Below, in pieces: positions 14,809 to 23,383 of a DNA stretch of 64,000 bases. Each line of letters starts with the position of its first letter. The stretch's first letter is position 1. Source of the stretch: CAWGJC01 sp965276665 (GTDB taxonomy: Bacteria > Pseudomonadota > Alphaproteobacteria > Acetobacterales > Acetobacteraceae); the NCBI GenBank assembly GCA_965276665.1, contig OZ255620.1, positions 310,001 through 374,000 on the forward strand, read 5' to 3'. The notes under the pieces are model-generated. The model ran no database searches, was not told the DNA's origin, and saw only the letters and a list, made by a program, of their open reading frames with translations. The position numbers and the translations under genes are program-made.

Positions 14809-17237
14809 GACGGCTGGCCCCACATCCAATTGCGGATCTCGGGTAGGTCTTCGCCGTGCTTGTCGATATAATGCTTATGCTCGACCAGCTTATCGGTCAT
14901 AAGTTGCTTCAAGTAAGCGCCCTTGGAGCCCAGTCCGGGTACGCGGTCGACCACGTCCATCACAAGGTGAAAGCGGTCGAGGTCGTTCTGCACCCGCATG
15001 TCGAAGGCCGTCGTGATCGTGCCCTCTTCCTTGTAGCCGCGGACGTGCAGGTTGCGGTTGGTCCGCCGATACGTCAGGCGGTGGATCAGGCCGGGATAGC
15101 CGTGGAACGCGAAGACGATGTGCTTGTCGCGGGTGAACATCTGGTCGTAGTCGATCTCGCTCAGGCCGTGCGGGTGCTCGTGTTCCGGCTGCAGCCGCAT
15201 CAGATCGACGACGTTGACGACGCGGATCTTCAGGTCCGGCAGATGCTGGCGCAGGATCGACACGGCGGCGAGGCTTTCCAGCGTCGGCGTGTCGCCGCAA
15301 CTGGCCATCACCACGTCGGGGTCCCCGTCCTGATCGTTGCTGGCCCATTGCCAGATCCCGAGCCCTTCGGTGCAGTGGATGACGGCCTGCTCCATCGTCA
15401 GCCATTGCGGCAGCGCGTGCTTGCCGGCGACGACAACGTTCACGTAGTGCCGGCTGCGCAGGCAGTGGTCGAACACCGACAGCAGGCAGTTGGCGTCGGC
15501 TGGCAGGTAGCAGCGAACGACGTCGGCCTTCTTGTTGATGACGTGGTCGAGGAAGCCAGGGTCCTGGTGCGTGAAGCCGTTATGGTCCTGCTGCCAGACG
15601 TGCGAGGCGAGCAGGTAGTTGAGCGAGGAGATCGGGCGCCGCCAGGGCAGTTCCGACGTCACCTTCAGCCATTTCGCATGCTGGCTGAACATGCTGTCCA
15701 CGATGCGGATGAACGCCTCGTAGCTGTTGAACAGCCCGTGCCGGCCGGTCAGCAGATAGCCCTCCAGGAAGCCCTCGCACTGGTGCTCGCTCAGCATGGA
15801 GTCGACGACCTGGCCGTCCGGCGCCAGGAACTCGTCGTCGGCCACCTCGCGGGCGTCCCATTGCCGGGCGGTGACCTCGAAGACGGCGCCAAGCAGGTTG
15901 GACAGCGTTTCGTCCGGACCGAAGATGCGGAAAATCCGCTGCTCCTGGTTCAGCGCCGCGACGTCACGAAGGAAGTGTCCCAGTACCATGGTGTCCTGCG
16001 CCGTGACCGCGCCCGGCGACGGCACGTCGACCGCGTGGTCGCGGAAGTCGGGCATGCGCAGGTCGTGCAGGAGTAAACCCCCGTTGGCGTGAGGGTTGGC
16101 GCCCATGCGCCTGTCGCCCTCCGGGGCCAGCGCGGCCAGCTCGGGGATCAAGCGCCCGTTCCCGTCGAACAGTTCCTCGGCCTTGTAGCTGCGCATCCAG
16201 CTTTCGAGGTCGGCGACGTGGTCGGGATGGGCGGGATCGACCAGGATCGGCACCTGGTGCGCCCGGAACGTGCCCTCGATCTTGAGACCGTCGATGACCT
16301 TCGGCCCCGTCCAGCCCTTCGGCGAACGCAGCACGATCATCGGCCAGCGCGGACGGCCGGCATCACCTCCCGAGCGAGCGTTTCGCTGGATGGTGTGAAT
16401 GTCCTCGATGACCTGGTCCAGCGTGGCGGCCATTAGGCGGTGCATCGTGTCTGGATCGTCGCCCTCGACGAAGTAGGGCGTCCAGCCGCAGCCGCGGATG
16501 AACTGGTCGAGTTCGTCATGCTCGATCCGCGACAGGATGGTGGGATTGCTGATCTTGAAGCCGTTGAGGTGCAGGATCGGCAGCACGGCACCGTCGGTGA
16601 CGGGGTTGAGCAGCTTGTTGGACTGCCAGGACGTGGCCAGCGGCCCGGTTTCCGCCTCGCCGTCGCCGACGACGCAGGCGACGATCAGGCCCGGATTGTC
16701 GAACGCGGCGCCGAACGCATGGCTGAGCGAATAGCCGAGCTCGCCGCCTTCATGGATCGAGCCCGGCGTGGTGGGCGCCACATGGCTGGAAATGCCGCCG
16801 GGGAAGGAGAACTGCGTGAACAGCTTCTTCAGCCCGGCCTCGTCCTGGGTGACGTCGGGATAAACCTCGCTCCAGGTGCCTTCCAAGTACACGTTGCCGA
16901 CGATGGCCGGCCCGCCATGCCCGGGGCCCGCGATGTAAAACATGTCGAGGTCGCATCGCTTGATGACGCGGTTCAGGTGAACGTAGATGAAGTTCTGGCC
17001 CGGCGTCGTGCCCCAGTGCCCCACCACCAGCGGCTTGACATGCGCCAGCGTCAGCGGTTCGCGCAACAACGGGTTGTCATACAGATAAATCTGGCCGACC
17101 GACAAATAGTTGGCCGCGCGCCAGTAAGCGTCAATCAGGCGCACGTCCTCGGCATCTAGCCTGAACTGGTCCACTGCCAGCGCCGGCCCGACGTTGGCGG
17201 GGTGTTTGGTGTCGAACGTTGCAATCGTCGTGTCCAT
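14805..17237 (-). CDS. xfp: Xylulose-5-phosphate/fructose-6-phosphate phosphoketolase
   Basis: A full-length thiamine-diphosphate enzyme of 810 residues. Family stretches include YLSVGQIYLYDNPLL, GPGHGGPAIVGNVYLEGTW, SFPGGISSH, GELGYSLSHAFGA and the ThDP/Mg site GDGEAETGPLATSWQSNK. It splits xylulose-5-phosphate (or fructose-6-phosphate) with phosphate to acetyl phosphate plus glyceraldehyde-3-phosphate (or erythrose-4-phosphate). Acetyl phosphate feeds acetate kinase (32657). It leads an operon xfp-fba-histidine phosphatase-(truncated bPGM)-GH65, with island motif site 3 at 110 nt upstream. Confidence 0.97.
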   Translation of the reverse strand: MDTTIATFDTKHPANVGPALAVDQFRLDAEDVRLIDAYWRAANYLSVGQIYLYDNPLLREPLTLAHVKPLVVGHWGTTPGQNFIYVHLNRVIKRCDLDMFYIAGPGHGGPAIVGNVYLEGTWSEVYPDVTQDEAGLKKLFTQFSFPGGISSHVAPTTPGSIHEGGELGYSLSHAFGAAFDNPGLIVACVVGDGEAETGPLATSWQSNKLLNPVTDGAVLPILHLNGFKISNPTILSRIEHDELDQFIRGCGWTPYFVEGDDPDTMHRLMAATLDQVIEDIHTIQRNARSGGDAGRPRWPMIVLRSPKGWTGPKVIDGLKIEGTFRAHQVPILVDPAHPDHVADLESWMRSYKAEELFDGNGRLIPELAALAPEGDRRMGANPHANGGLLLHDLRMPDFRDHAVDVPSPGAVTAQDTMVLGHFLRDVAALNQEQRIFRIFGPDETLSNLLGAVFEVTARQWDAREVADDEFLAPDGQVVDSMLSEHQCEGFLEGYLLTGRHGLFNSYEAFIRIVDSMFSQHAKWLKVTSELPWRRPISSLNYLLASHVWQQDHNGFTHQDPGFLDHVINKKADVVRCYLPADANCLLSVFDHCLRSRHYVNVVVAGKHALPQWLTMEQAVIHCTEGLGIWQWASNDQDGDPDVVMASCGDTPTLESLAAVSILRQHLPDLKIRVVNVVDLMRLQPEHEHPHGLSEIDYDQMFTRDKHIVFAFHGYPGLIHRLTYRRTNRNLHVRGYKEEGTITTAFDMRVQNDLDRFHLVMDVVDRVPGLGSKGAYLKQLMTDKLVEHKHYIDKHGEDLPEIRNWMWGQPS

Positions 17238-17347
17238 GTCGTTGTCCTTGCCTGGTTCGCTCTGCGGCGCCGCCGCTTGGCCGGCGATGCCCGGCCAACA
17301 CTGGAATGCGTGAGTAGTGACCCTACCGGGCTCGCGCGCCGTCCGGC

Positions 17348-17366
17348 AGGGTCGGAAACTACGCAG
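17348..17366 (-). promoter_or_regulatory. Island motif site 3 (before phosphoketolase operon)
   Basis: Read on the minus strand: CTGCGTAGTTTCCGACCCT. It lies 110 nt before the phosphoketolase ATG and points toward it. It is back-to-back with site 4, which points the other way. Confidence 0.75.
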
Positions 17367-17472
17367 GCGGGGCCACGATCACGGCGCTCGAAGCGCGTTT
17401 GGTCTGGAGATTGCGGGCCCCGCCGCACCGGCACGGGGCCCATGCCAATGGTGTTTCTTCATGAACACCGGC

Positions 17473-17491
17473 ATGCGTAGTTTCCGGCCCT
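17473..17491 (+). promoter_or_regulatory. Island motif site 4 (before small membrane protein)
   Basis: ATGCGTAGTTTCCGGCCCT, 46 nt before ATG 17538 and in the same orientation. The closest spacing of the eight. Confidence 0.7.
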
Positions 17492-17537
17492 ATCCCTGCC
17501 AGCGCGCGCCGATCATCGTCCGCGCTGGAGTTGCGTC

Positions 17538-17717
17538 ATGTTCTTCATCGTTATGCTGATCTTTGTCATGCTGATGTTTTCTGGCGAAGGCTACTACGGC
17601 CACCGCAGGGGCTATTACGGTCCCCGGACGGCCTATAGCGGGATCGGGCTAGGATGGATCGTCATCCTCCTCGGTCTCCTTTTCCTGATGCCGCACTGGG
17701 GTTACATGCGGCAGTAG
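17538..17717 (+). CDS. Small two-helix membrane protein (59 aa)
   Basis: A 59-codon ORF with a hydrophobic N-terminal segment (MFFIVMLIFVMLMFSG), a short Tyr/Gly/Arg-rich loop (YYGHRRGYYGPR) and a second hydrophobic segment (GLGWIVILLGLLFLM). No family recognised. Reality is supported by motif site 4 at 46 nt upstream and by the clean helix-loop-helix design. It lies between two divergent/convergent operons. Confidence 0.6.
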   Translation: MFFIVMLIFVMLMFSGEGYYGHRRGYYGPRTAYSGIGLGWIVILLGLLFLMPHWGYMRQ

Positions 17718-17799
17718 CTGCCGCCGGTCGGGCATGGCCTACCTGTGGCCTTGACGGCTCTCCCCCCTTGCATTTTTCCGAAGCAGAAGGTTCCGTGCG

Positions 17800-18510
17800 C
17801 TAGCCGCCCACTGTCTCCACGCCGCGCCGGAGATGGCGTATCCCAGCTTCTCCCGCCACGATCACGTCCGAGGCGATTCTGATAAACAACCCGTGCCCAA
17901 CGAGCCCCGCGCGCCCTCTCAGCGTGTCGGCAAGGCCGGCGGCGTCGGCAATGGGGCCGAACCGGCAGTCGAGGACGATGTTGCCCTGGTCGGTACGGTA
18001 AAGGCCCCCCTCGCCAGGTCGCGGCGTGACGGCGGCGCCGAGGCGTTCCAGGAAGCGCGCCTGCGAGCGCCAGCCGAACTCCAGAACCTCCACCGGCAGC
18101 CGCCAATGCGTGCCGAGCCGGGGCGAAAGTTTGCTCGCGTCGACCACGATGACCTCCCGGCGGCTGGCCTGCGCCACGATCTTCTCACGTAGCAATGCGC
18201 CGCCGCCGCCCTTGATCAGGTCCAGCGCCGGGTCCACCTCGTCGGCGCCGTCGATGGTGAGGTCGATCTCGCGCGGGATGTCGTCCGACAGCATGGGAAT
18301 GCCGAGCGCGCGGGCGGCGGCCTCCGTGGCGCGCGACGTGGCGACGGCCAGGATGCCGCTGAGTTCGCCGGCGCGGAGCCGGGCGGCGATCCGGCGGATG
18401 GCAAAGATCGCGGTCGATCCGGTGCCGAGACCGACCACCATGCCGGACTGCACCAGCGAGGCCGCCTGCTCGCCGGCCTGTTGCTTGAAGCAGGACGCGG
18501 CATCGCTCAT
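17800..18510 (-). CDS. rpiA: Ribose-5-phosphate isomerase A
   Basis: A 236-residue RpiA. Family motifs are visible: GLGTGSTA (phosphate loop), TIDGADEVDP with catalytic Asp, and KGGGGALLREKIV. It interconverts ribose-5-phosphate and ribulose-5-phosphate. Last gene of the six-gene operon sugar porter-glk-gnd-tal-pgi-rpiA; it starts by ATGA overlap with pgi. Confidence 0.95.
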   Translation of the reverse strand: MSDAASCFKQQAGEQAASLVQSGMVVGLGTGSTAIFAIRRIAARLRAGELSGILAVATSRATEAAARALGIPMLSDDIPREIDLTIDGADEVDPALDLIKGGGGALLREKIVAQASRREVIVVDASKLSPRLGTHWRLPVEVLEFGWRSQARFLERLGAAVTPRPGEGGLYRTDQGNIVLDCRFGPIADAAGLADTLRGRAGLVGHGLFIRIASDVIVAGEAGIRHLRRGVETVGG

Positions 18511-20153
18511 CCGCGCAACCGGCGATAGCGTTCGATCAGCGCGTTGGTGGACGCGTCATGGCTCAGCTTGGGCTCGGCGCCGCGGTCCAGCTCGGGGATG
18601 ATGCGGTTGGCCAGGACCTTGCCCAGCTCGACACCCCACTGGTCGAAACTGTCGATCGCCCAGATCGCCCCCTGCGTGAAGACGCTGTGCTCGTAGAGCG
18701 CCACCAGGCTGCCCAGCGTCGCGGGATCGAGGCGCTCGGCCAGGATCATGTTGGTCGGGCGGTTGCCCTCGGTGACGCGGAATGGCGTCTGAAAGGCCGG
18801 TGATCCTTCCGCCGTGAGTTCGTCCGCCGTCTTGCCGAAGCCGAGCGCCTCGGCTTGCGCGAACAGGTTGGCCATCACCAGGTCGTGTTGGTCGGCGAGC
18901 GGGCTGAGCGGCCGGCAGAAGCCGATCATGTCGCAGGGGACCAGCTTCGTCCCCTGGTGGAGAAGCTGATAGAACGAGTGCTGGCCGTCGGTGCCGGGTT
19001 CGCCCCAGATGACCGGGCCGGTCTGGTAGTCGACGACGTGGCCATCCAGGGCGACATGCTTGCCGTTGCTCTCCATCTGTAGCTGCTGGAGATAGGCGGG
19101 GAAGCGGGCCAGGTGCGCCGCGTAGGGCATGATGCCGAGCGTCTGCGCGCCGAAGAAGTTGTTGTACCAGACGGTCAGCAGCCCCAGCAGCATCGGCAGG
19201 TTGCGCGCGGGTGGTGCGATGCGGAAATGCTCGTCCATGGCATGGAAGCCGCCCAGCATGGCCGCGAAGTTCTCGGGCCCGACCGCCACCATCGTGGACA
19301 GGCCGATCGCGCTGTCCATCGAGTAGCGGCCGCCAACCCAGTCCCAGAAGCCAAAGATGTGGGCAGGATCGATCCCGAACTTCGTCGCCGCCTCGATATT
19401 GGTGGAGACCGCGGCGAAGTGCTTGGCCACCGCTGCATCCGGGCCGAGCTGCTGCAGCAGCCACGTCCGGGCCGCTTCCGCGTTGGTCATGGTCTCCAGC
19501 GTGGTGAAGGTCTTGGACGAGACGATGAACAGGGTCTCGGCGGCGTCGAGATCCATCGTGGCTTCGGTCAGATCCGAACCGTCCACGTTGGCGACGAAGC
19601 GGAAGGTCATCGACCGGTCGCTGAAGTCCCGCAGCGCGAGATAGGCCATCTCCGGCCCCAGATAGGAGCCGCCGATGCCGATGTTGACGACGTTGCGGAT
19701 GCGCTTGCCGGTATGACCGGTCAGGGCGCCGCTGCGCAGGCCGGTGGCGAAAGCGGCCATCGCGTCGAGCACCCGGTGCACGTCCGGCACCACGTCCGCG
19801 CCATCGACGTCGATGTGGGTGCCGCGGGGCGCGCGCAGCGCGACGTGCAGCACGGCGCGGAGTTCCGTGATGTTGATCTTCTCTCCGGCGAACATCGCAT
19901 CGCGTCGCGCGACCACCCCGCGGTCCTCGGCCAGCGTCAGGAGGAGCTGCATCGTCTCCGCGGTGATGCGGTTTTTTGAGTAGTCGAGGAACAGGCCGGC
20001 GCCCTCGGCGGAGAAGCGCTCCGCCCGCCCGGGATCGTCGGAGAAAAGGGTGCGCAGGTGCACGTCCTTCATTTGGGCATGATGGGCGGCGAGCGCCTGC
20101 CACGCGGGCGAATGGGTGAGGGCGGCCATCGGGATGCGATCCTGTCCATCCAT
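18507..20153 (-). CDS. pgi: Glucose-6-phosphate isomerase
   Basis: About 548 residues, full length. Signature stretches: NIGIGGSYLGPEMA, VSSKTFTTLETM, the active-site segment FWDWVGGRYSMDSAIGL, and MESNGKH. Start ATG 20153 forms a TGATG junction with the transaldolase stop. It links glucose-6-phosphate to fructose-6-phosphate, a direct phosphoketolase substrate. Confidence 0.96.
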   Translation of the reverse strand: MDGQDRIPMAALTHSPAWQALAAHHAQMKDVHLRTLFSDDPGRAERFSAEGAGLFLDYSKNRITAETMQLLLTLAEDRGVVARRDAMFAGEKINITELRAVLHVALRAPRGTHIDVDGADVVPDVHRVLDAMAAFATGLRSGALTGHTGKRIRNVVNIGIGGSYLGPEMAYLALRDFSDRSMTFRFVANVDGSDLTEATMDLDAAETLFIVSSKTFTTLETMTNAEAARTWLLQQLGPDAAVAKHFAAVSTNIEAATKFGIDPAHIFGFWDWVGGRYSMDSAIGLSTMVAVGPENFAAMLGGFHAMDEHFRIAPPARNLPMLLGLLTVWYNNFFGAQTLGIMPYAAHLARFPAYLQQLQMESNGKHVALDGHVVDYQTGPVIWGEPGTDGQHSFYQLLHQGTKLVPCDMIGFCRPLSPLADQHDLVMANLFAQAEALGFGKTADELTAEGSPAFQTPFRVTEGNRPTNMILAERLDPATLGSLVALYEHSVFTQGAIWAIDSFDQWGVELGKVLANRIIPELDRGAEPKLSHDASTNALIERYRRLRG

Positions 20154-21235
20154 CACGCAAGCACCTTGCTTTTGACGTCGATCGCGGCCAGCAACTCGCG
20201 CCAGGACTTCACAAACCCTTTGGCGCCATCGGACTGCAGTTGTTCAGCCAGCGCGGCCAAGTCGATGCCGGCGTTGACGTGGGCGGCGAGCGAGGCTTCG
20301 GCGTCGCCGCCGTCCCGCGGCAGCGCCACCGGGGCGCCGCCGTGATCGGCGAAGGCCAGCAGCGTGTCCTCCGGCATGGTGTTGACGGTGTTCGGCGCGG
20401 CAAGGCCGGCGATGTACAACGTGTCCGAGGCGCTCTTGTCCTTGGTGCCGGTGCTGGCGAATAGCAGCCGCTGTGCCCGGGCGCCGAGGTTCGCCAGGCA
20501 TTGGAAGCGATCGCTGTCCAGCACGTCACGATACGCCCTGTAGGCCTGCTGGCTGACTGCGATGCCGAGCGTGTTGCGCAAGGCGGACGGAACCTTGTCC
20601 ATGACGGCGCGGTCCCACCGGCTGACGAACAGTGAGGCCACGGACCGGACATCCGGCGAAAGCCCCGCGGCCACCCGGCGTTCCAGGCCCGTGAGATAGG
20701 CATTGGCAGCTGCCTTGTACTGCTCGGTAGAGAACAGCAGGGTCACATTCACCGGAACGCCGGCGAAGATGGCCTCCGCGATAGCGGGCAGGCCTTCCGC
20801 GGTGCCGGGGATCTTGATGAACACGTTGGGGCGGTTCGCCTGCGCGTGCAGCGCCTTGGCCTGCTTGACCGAAGCCTGCGTGTCATAGGCGAGCAGCGGC
20901 GACACTTCGAGCGACACGAAGCCGTCGACCGTCGCAGTCCGGGCATGAGTGGCGGCGAACAGGTCGGCGGCTCGGACGAGGTCCTGCACGGCCAGATGGA
21001 AGAACAATGCCTCTCCCGACCGCCCCTCATCGAGCTGGCGATGGATCTCGGCGTCATACGAAGCGCTATGCGAGATGGCGTGGTCGAAGATCGTCGGGTT
21101 TGAGGTGAGCCCGGTAACCGATAGCGTTTCGATGTAGTGCTGCAAGGTTCCGCTATCGAGCAGGTCGCGAGTGATGTTGTCGAGCCAGAGGCTCTGACCG
21201 AGGCGGTTCAGTGTCTTGGGTGCGTCCGAGGCCAT
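20153..21235 (-). CDS. tal: Transaldolase
   Basis: About 360 residues from ATG 21235 (ASDAPKTLNRLGQSLWLDNI). It contains VTGLTSNPTIFDHAI and the Schiff-base lysine in NVFIKIPGT, then VNVTLLFS and SRWDRAVMD. The length fits the longer bacterial transaldolase class. It transfers dihydroxyacetone units between sugar phosphates and, with rpiA, pgi and gnd, supplies pentose phosphates for phosphoketolase. No transketolase is in the window. Confidence 0.94.
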   Translation of the reverse strand: MASDAPKTLNRLGQSLWLDNITRDLLDSGTLQHYIETLSVTGLTSNPTIFDHAISHSASYDAEIHRQLDEGRSGEALFFHLAVQDLVRAADLFAATHARTATVDGFVSLEVSPLLAYDTQASVKQAKALHAQANRPNVFIKIPGTAEGLPAIAEAIFAGVPVNVTLLFSTEQYKAAANAYLTGLERRVAAGLSPDVRSVASLFVSRWDRAVMDKVPSALRNTLGIAVSQQAYRAYRDVLDSDRFQCLANLGARAQRLLFASTGTKDKSASDTLYIAGLAAPNTVNTMPEDTLLAFADHGGAPVALPRDGGDAEASLAAHVNAGIDLAALAEQLQSDGAKGFVKSWRELLAAIDVKSKVLA

Positions 21236-21269
21236 GATGCGGCTCCTTTGAGGTTGGGCAGACAGGCGG

Positions 21270-22292
21270 TCATCGATCGGTGTTTGGCTTCTCGAGATGG
21301 CCGCCGAAGCCGAATCGCAGCGCCGAGAGCAGACGGTCGGCGTAGTCCGCTTCACCGCGCGACCCGAAGCGCGCGAACAATGCCGCCGAGATCACCGGCG
21401 CCGGCACGCTCTCGTCGATCGCCGCCTGCAGCGTCCAGCGGCCTTCACCGGAATCGGATACGCGCCCGGCGAAACCATCCAGATTTGGGCTTTTGCGCAA
21501 CGCAGTGGCGGCCAGGTCAAGCAGCCAGGACGCGACCACGCTGCCGCGGCGCCAGACTTCCGCGACCTGCGCGATGTCGATGTCGTATCGGTATAAGTCG
21601 GGATGGCGCAGTGGCGTGGTCTCGGCATCGGTCTCCTGTCTTCTTGCTCCGACATTGGCGTGCTTGAGGATGTTCAATCCTTCGGCATAGGAAGCCATCA
21701 TCCCGTATTCGATGCCATTATGGACCATCTTGACAAAATGCCCGGCGCCGCTCGGACCACAGTGCAGGTAGCCCAGTTCCGCACTGTTAGGCGCGCCATC
21801 CGCGCCCGGCGTGCGCGGTGCGGCGTCGACGCCTGGCGCCAGCGCGCAGAAGATCGGATCAAGACGCTTCACGATTTCGGGTTCGCCGCCGATCATGTGG
21901 CAGAAGCCGCGATCCAGACCCCAGACGCCGCCGCTGACGCCCACATCGACATAGTGCAGGCCCTTGGCGCGCAACTCCTCGGCACGGCGGATATCGTCGT
22001 GATAGTACGAGTTGCCGCCGTCCACCAGAACGTCTCCAGCGTCCAGCAGCGGCATCAGCGACCCGATCACGGAGTCGACCGCGCCGGCCGGAACCATCAG
22101 CCATATCACCCGAGGTGCGCTGAGCATCTTGACGAACCCGGGCAGGTCGGTGGCGCCCTTCGTGCCCTTCTGAACGAGCGTGTCGACCGCGTCCTGATGG
22201 CTGTCATAGACCACGCAGTCATGGCCGGCCTTGACCAGTCGCACTGCCATATTGCCGCCCATCCGCCCGAGGCCGATCATTCCTAGTTGCAT
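21270..22292 (-). CDS. gnd: 6-phosphogluconate dehydrogenase, decarboxylating (short form)
   Basis: A 340-residue protein with an N-terminal Rossmann motif (MQLGMIGLGRMGGNMAVRLV) and the substrate-binding GGNSYYHDD, GVSGGVWGLDRG and HCGPSGAGHFVKMVHNGIEY. These are typical of the short GndA/YqeC-like form of about 300-340 residues. It oxidises 6-phosphogluconate to ribulose-5-phosphate. Its start overlaps the glucokinase stop by 10 bases. No glucose-6-phosphate dehydrogenase is in this window, so that step must be encoded elsewhere. Confidence 0.94.
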   Translation of the reverse strand: MQLGMIGLGRMGGNMAVRLVKAGHDCVVYDSHQDAVDTLVQKGTKGATDLPGFVKMLSAPRVIWLMVPAGAVDSVIGSLMPLLDAGDVLVDGGNSYYHDDIRRAEELRAKGLHYVDVGVSGGVWGLDRGFCHMIGGEPEIVKRLDPIFCALAPGVDAAPRTPGADGAPNSAELGYLHCGPSGAGHFVKMVHNGIEYGMMASYAEGLNILKHANVGARRQETDAETTPLRHPDLYRYDIDIAQVAEVWRRGSVVASWLLDLAATALRKSPNLDGFAGRVSDSGEGRWTLQAAIDESVPAPVISAALFARFGSRGEADYADRLLSALRFGFGGHLEKPNTDR

Positions 22293-23383
22293 CGTTTCGC
22301 TCCTTCGTATTCAGGTTTGACTTGACTTGTTGCTGGAGCGCGAAGACCGGTTGTCGATGCGAGCCCGTCGCTGACCGGGCTCCTGGGCAAGCGGCGTCCG
22401 GCTGCATGGTCCAGGCCGTAGAGCGCCGCGCCGAGCAGGGCTGCGTTGATCGTGACAACATGAACCGGGATCGCGTGAAGAAGGTTGGCGAAGCGACCCT
22501 TGGCGGTAAAAGCGCGCATGAACGCGCCATCCTGAAGCTGCGGCACCAGCCTGGGCGGCAGCCCGCCGGCCAGGTAGATCCCGCCGGTCGCCATGACCTT
22601 CAAGGCCAAGTTGCCGGCCTCGGCGCCCCAGACGTCGATCACGATGCGCAGCGTCTCGGCGGCGAGGGGGTTGTTGTCGGCATCGTGCAGCGCCGCCTCG
22701 ACGATTGGCGGCGTGCGGTCGTGGGCTGCTTCCAGGACCGCGCGGAACGCCGCGCTCTCCGAGGCCGGGTCGCGGGAACGCACGTAGTCGTAGACGTTCG
22801 GCAGGCCGGAGCCGGCGCAGACCCGTTCGTAGGCCGCGTGGCGGAAGCGCTCGGTCAGGAATGTCCACAAGCCGGCTTGGACTTGGTTGGTCGGCGCGAA
22901 GTCAGCGTGGCCGCCTTCGGACGCGCAGGCGACATAGTCGTGCCCGCTCCAAATCAGGAAGGCTTCGCCGAGCCCGGTGCCGGGGGCCAGCACGGCAATT
23001 GGCGAATGCTCCACGGCGCGGCCGGCATTGAGCTCGGCCGTCTCACCTGTGTGCAATTGCGGCACCGCATGGGCGATTGCCTCCAGGTCGTTGAGCAGCG
23101 TGATGTGATCGAGACCGAGCGCGCGGCACAACGTCGCCTCTTCCAAATCCCACGGCAGGTTCGTCAGGTGGGCGTGACCCGCGATCACCGGCCCTGCCAC
23201 GTCGAAGCAGGCGGAAGTGGGCCGTTCGCCGCTGCTAGCGAGGAACGCCTCAACGATCGGCTGCAATCCCTTGAAGTCTGCGCTGCGGAACTCCTGCTCG
23301 GCCACAAAATTGCGCGGCCCGGCGTCTGCGGAGACGAGGGCCAGCCGGGTCGTGGTAGCGCCGATGTCACCCGCGAGCAGCAT
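22283..23383 (-). CDS. glk: Glucokinase
   Basis: About 366 residues from ATG 23383 (MLLAGDIGATTTRLALVS, phosphate 1 motif). It also has LTNLPWDLEE, LLNDLEAIAHAVP, the catalytic region APGTGLGEAFLIW and SEGGHADFAPT, and the hexokinase/GlcK ATP-site segment GGIYLAGGLPPRL. It phosphorylates glucose taken up by the adjacent sugar porter or freed by the phosphorylases. It overlaps the porter gene by 17 bases. Confidence 0.95.
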   Translation of the reverse strand: MLLAGDIGATTTRLALVSADAGPRNFVAEQEFRSADFKGLQPIVEAFLASSGERPTSACFDVAGPVIAGHAHLTNLPWDLEEATLCRALGLDHITLLNDLEAIAHAVPQLHTGETAELNAGRAVEHSPIAVLAPGTGLGEAFLIWSGHDYVACASEGGHADFAPTNQVQAGLWTFLTERFRHAAYERVCAGSGLPNVYDYVRSRDPASESAAFRAVLEAAHDRTPPIVEAALHDADNNPLAAETLRIVIDVWGAEAGNLALKVMATGGIYLAGGLPPRLVPQLQDGAFMRAFTAKGRFANLLHAIPVHVVTINAALLGAALYGLDHAAGRRLPRSPVSDGLASTTGLRAPATSQVKPEYEGAKRCN

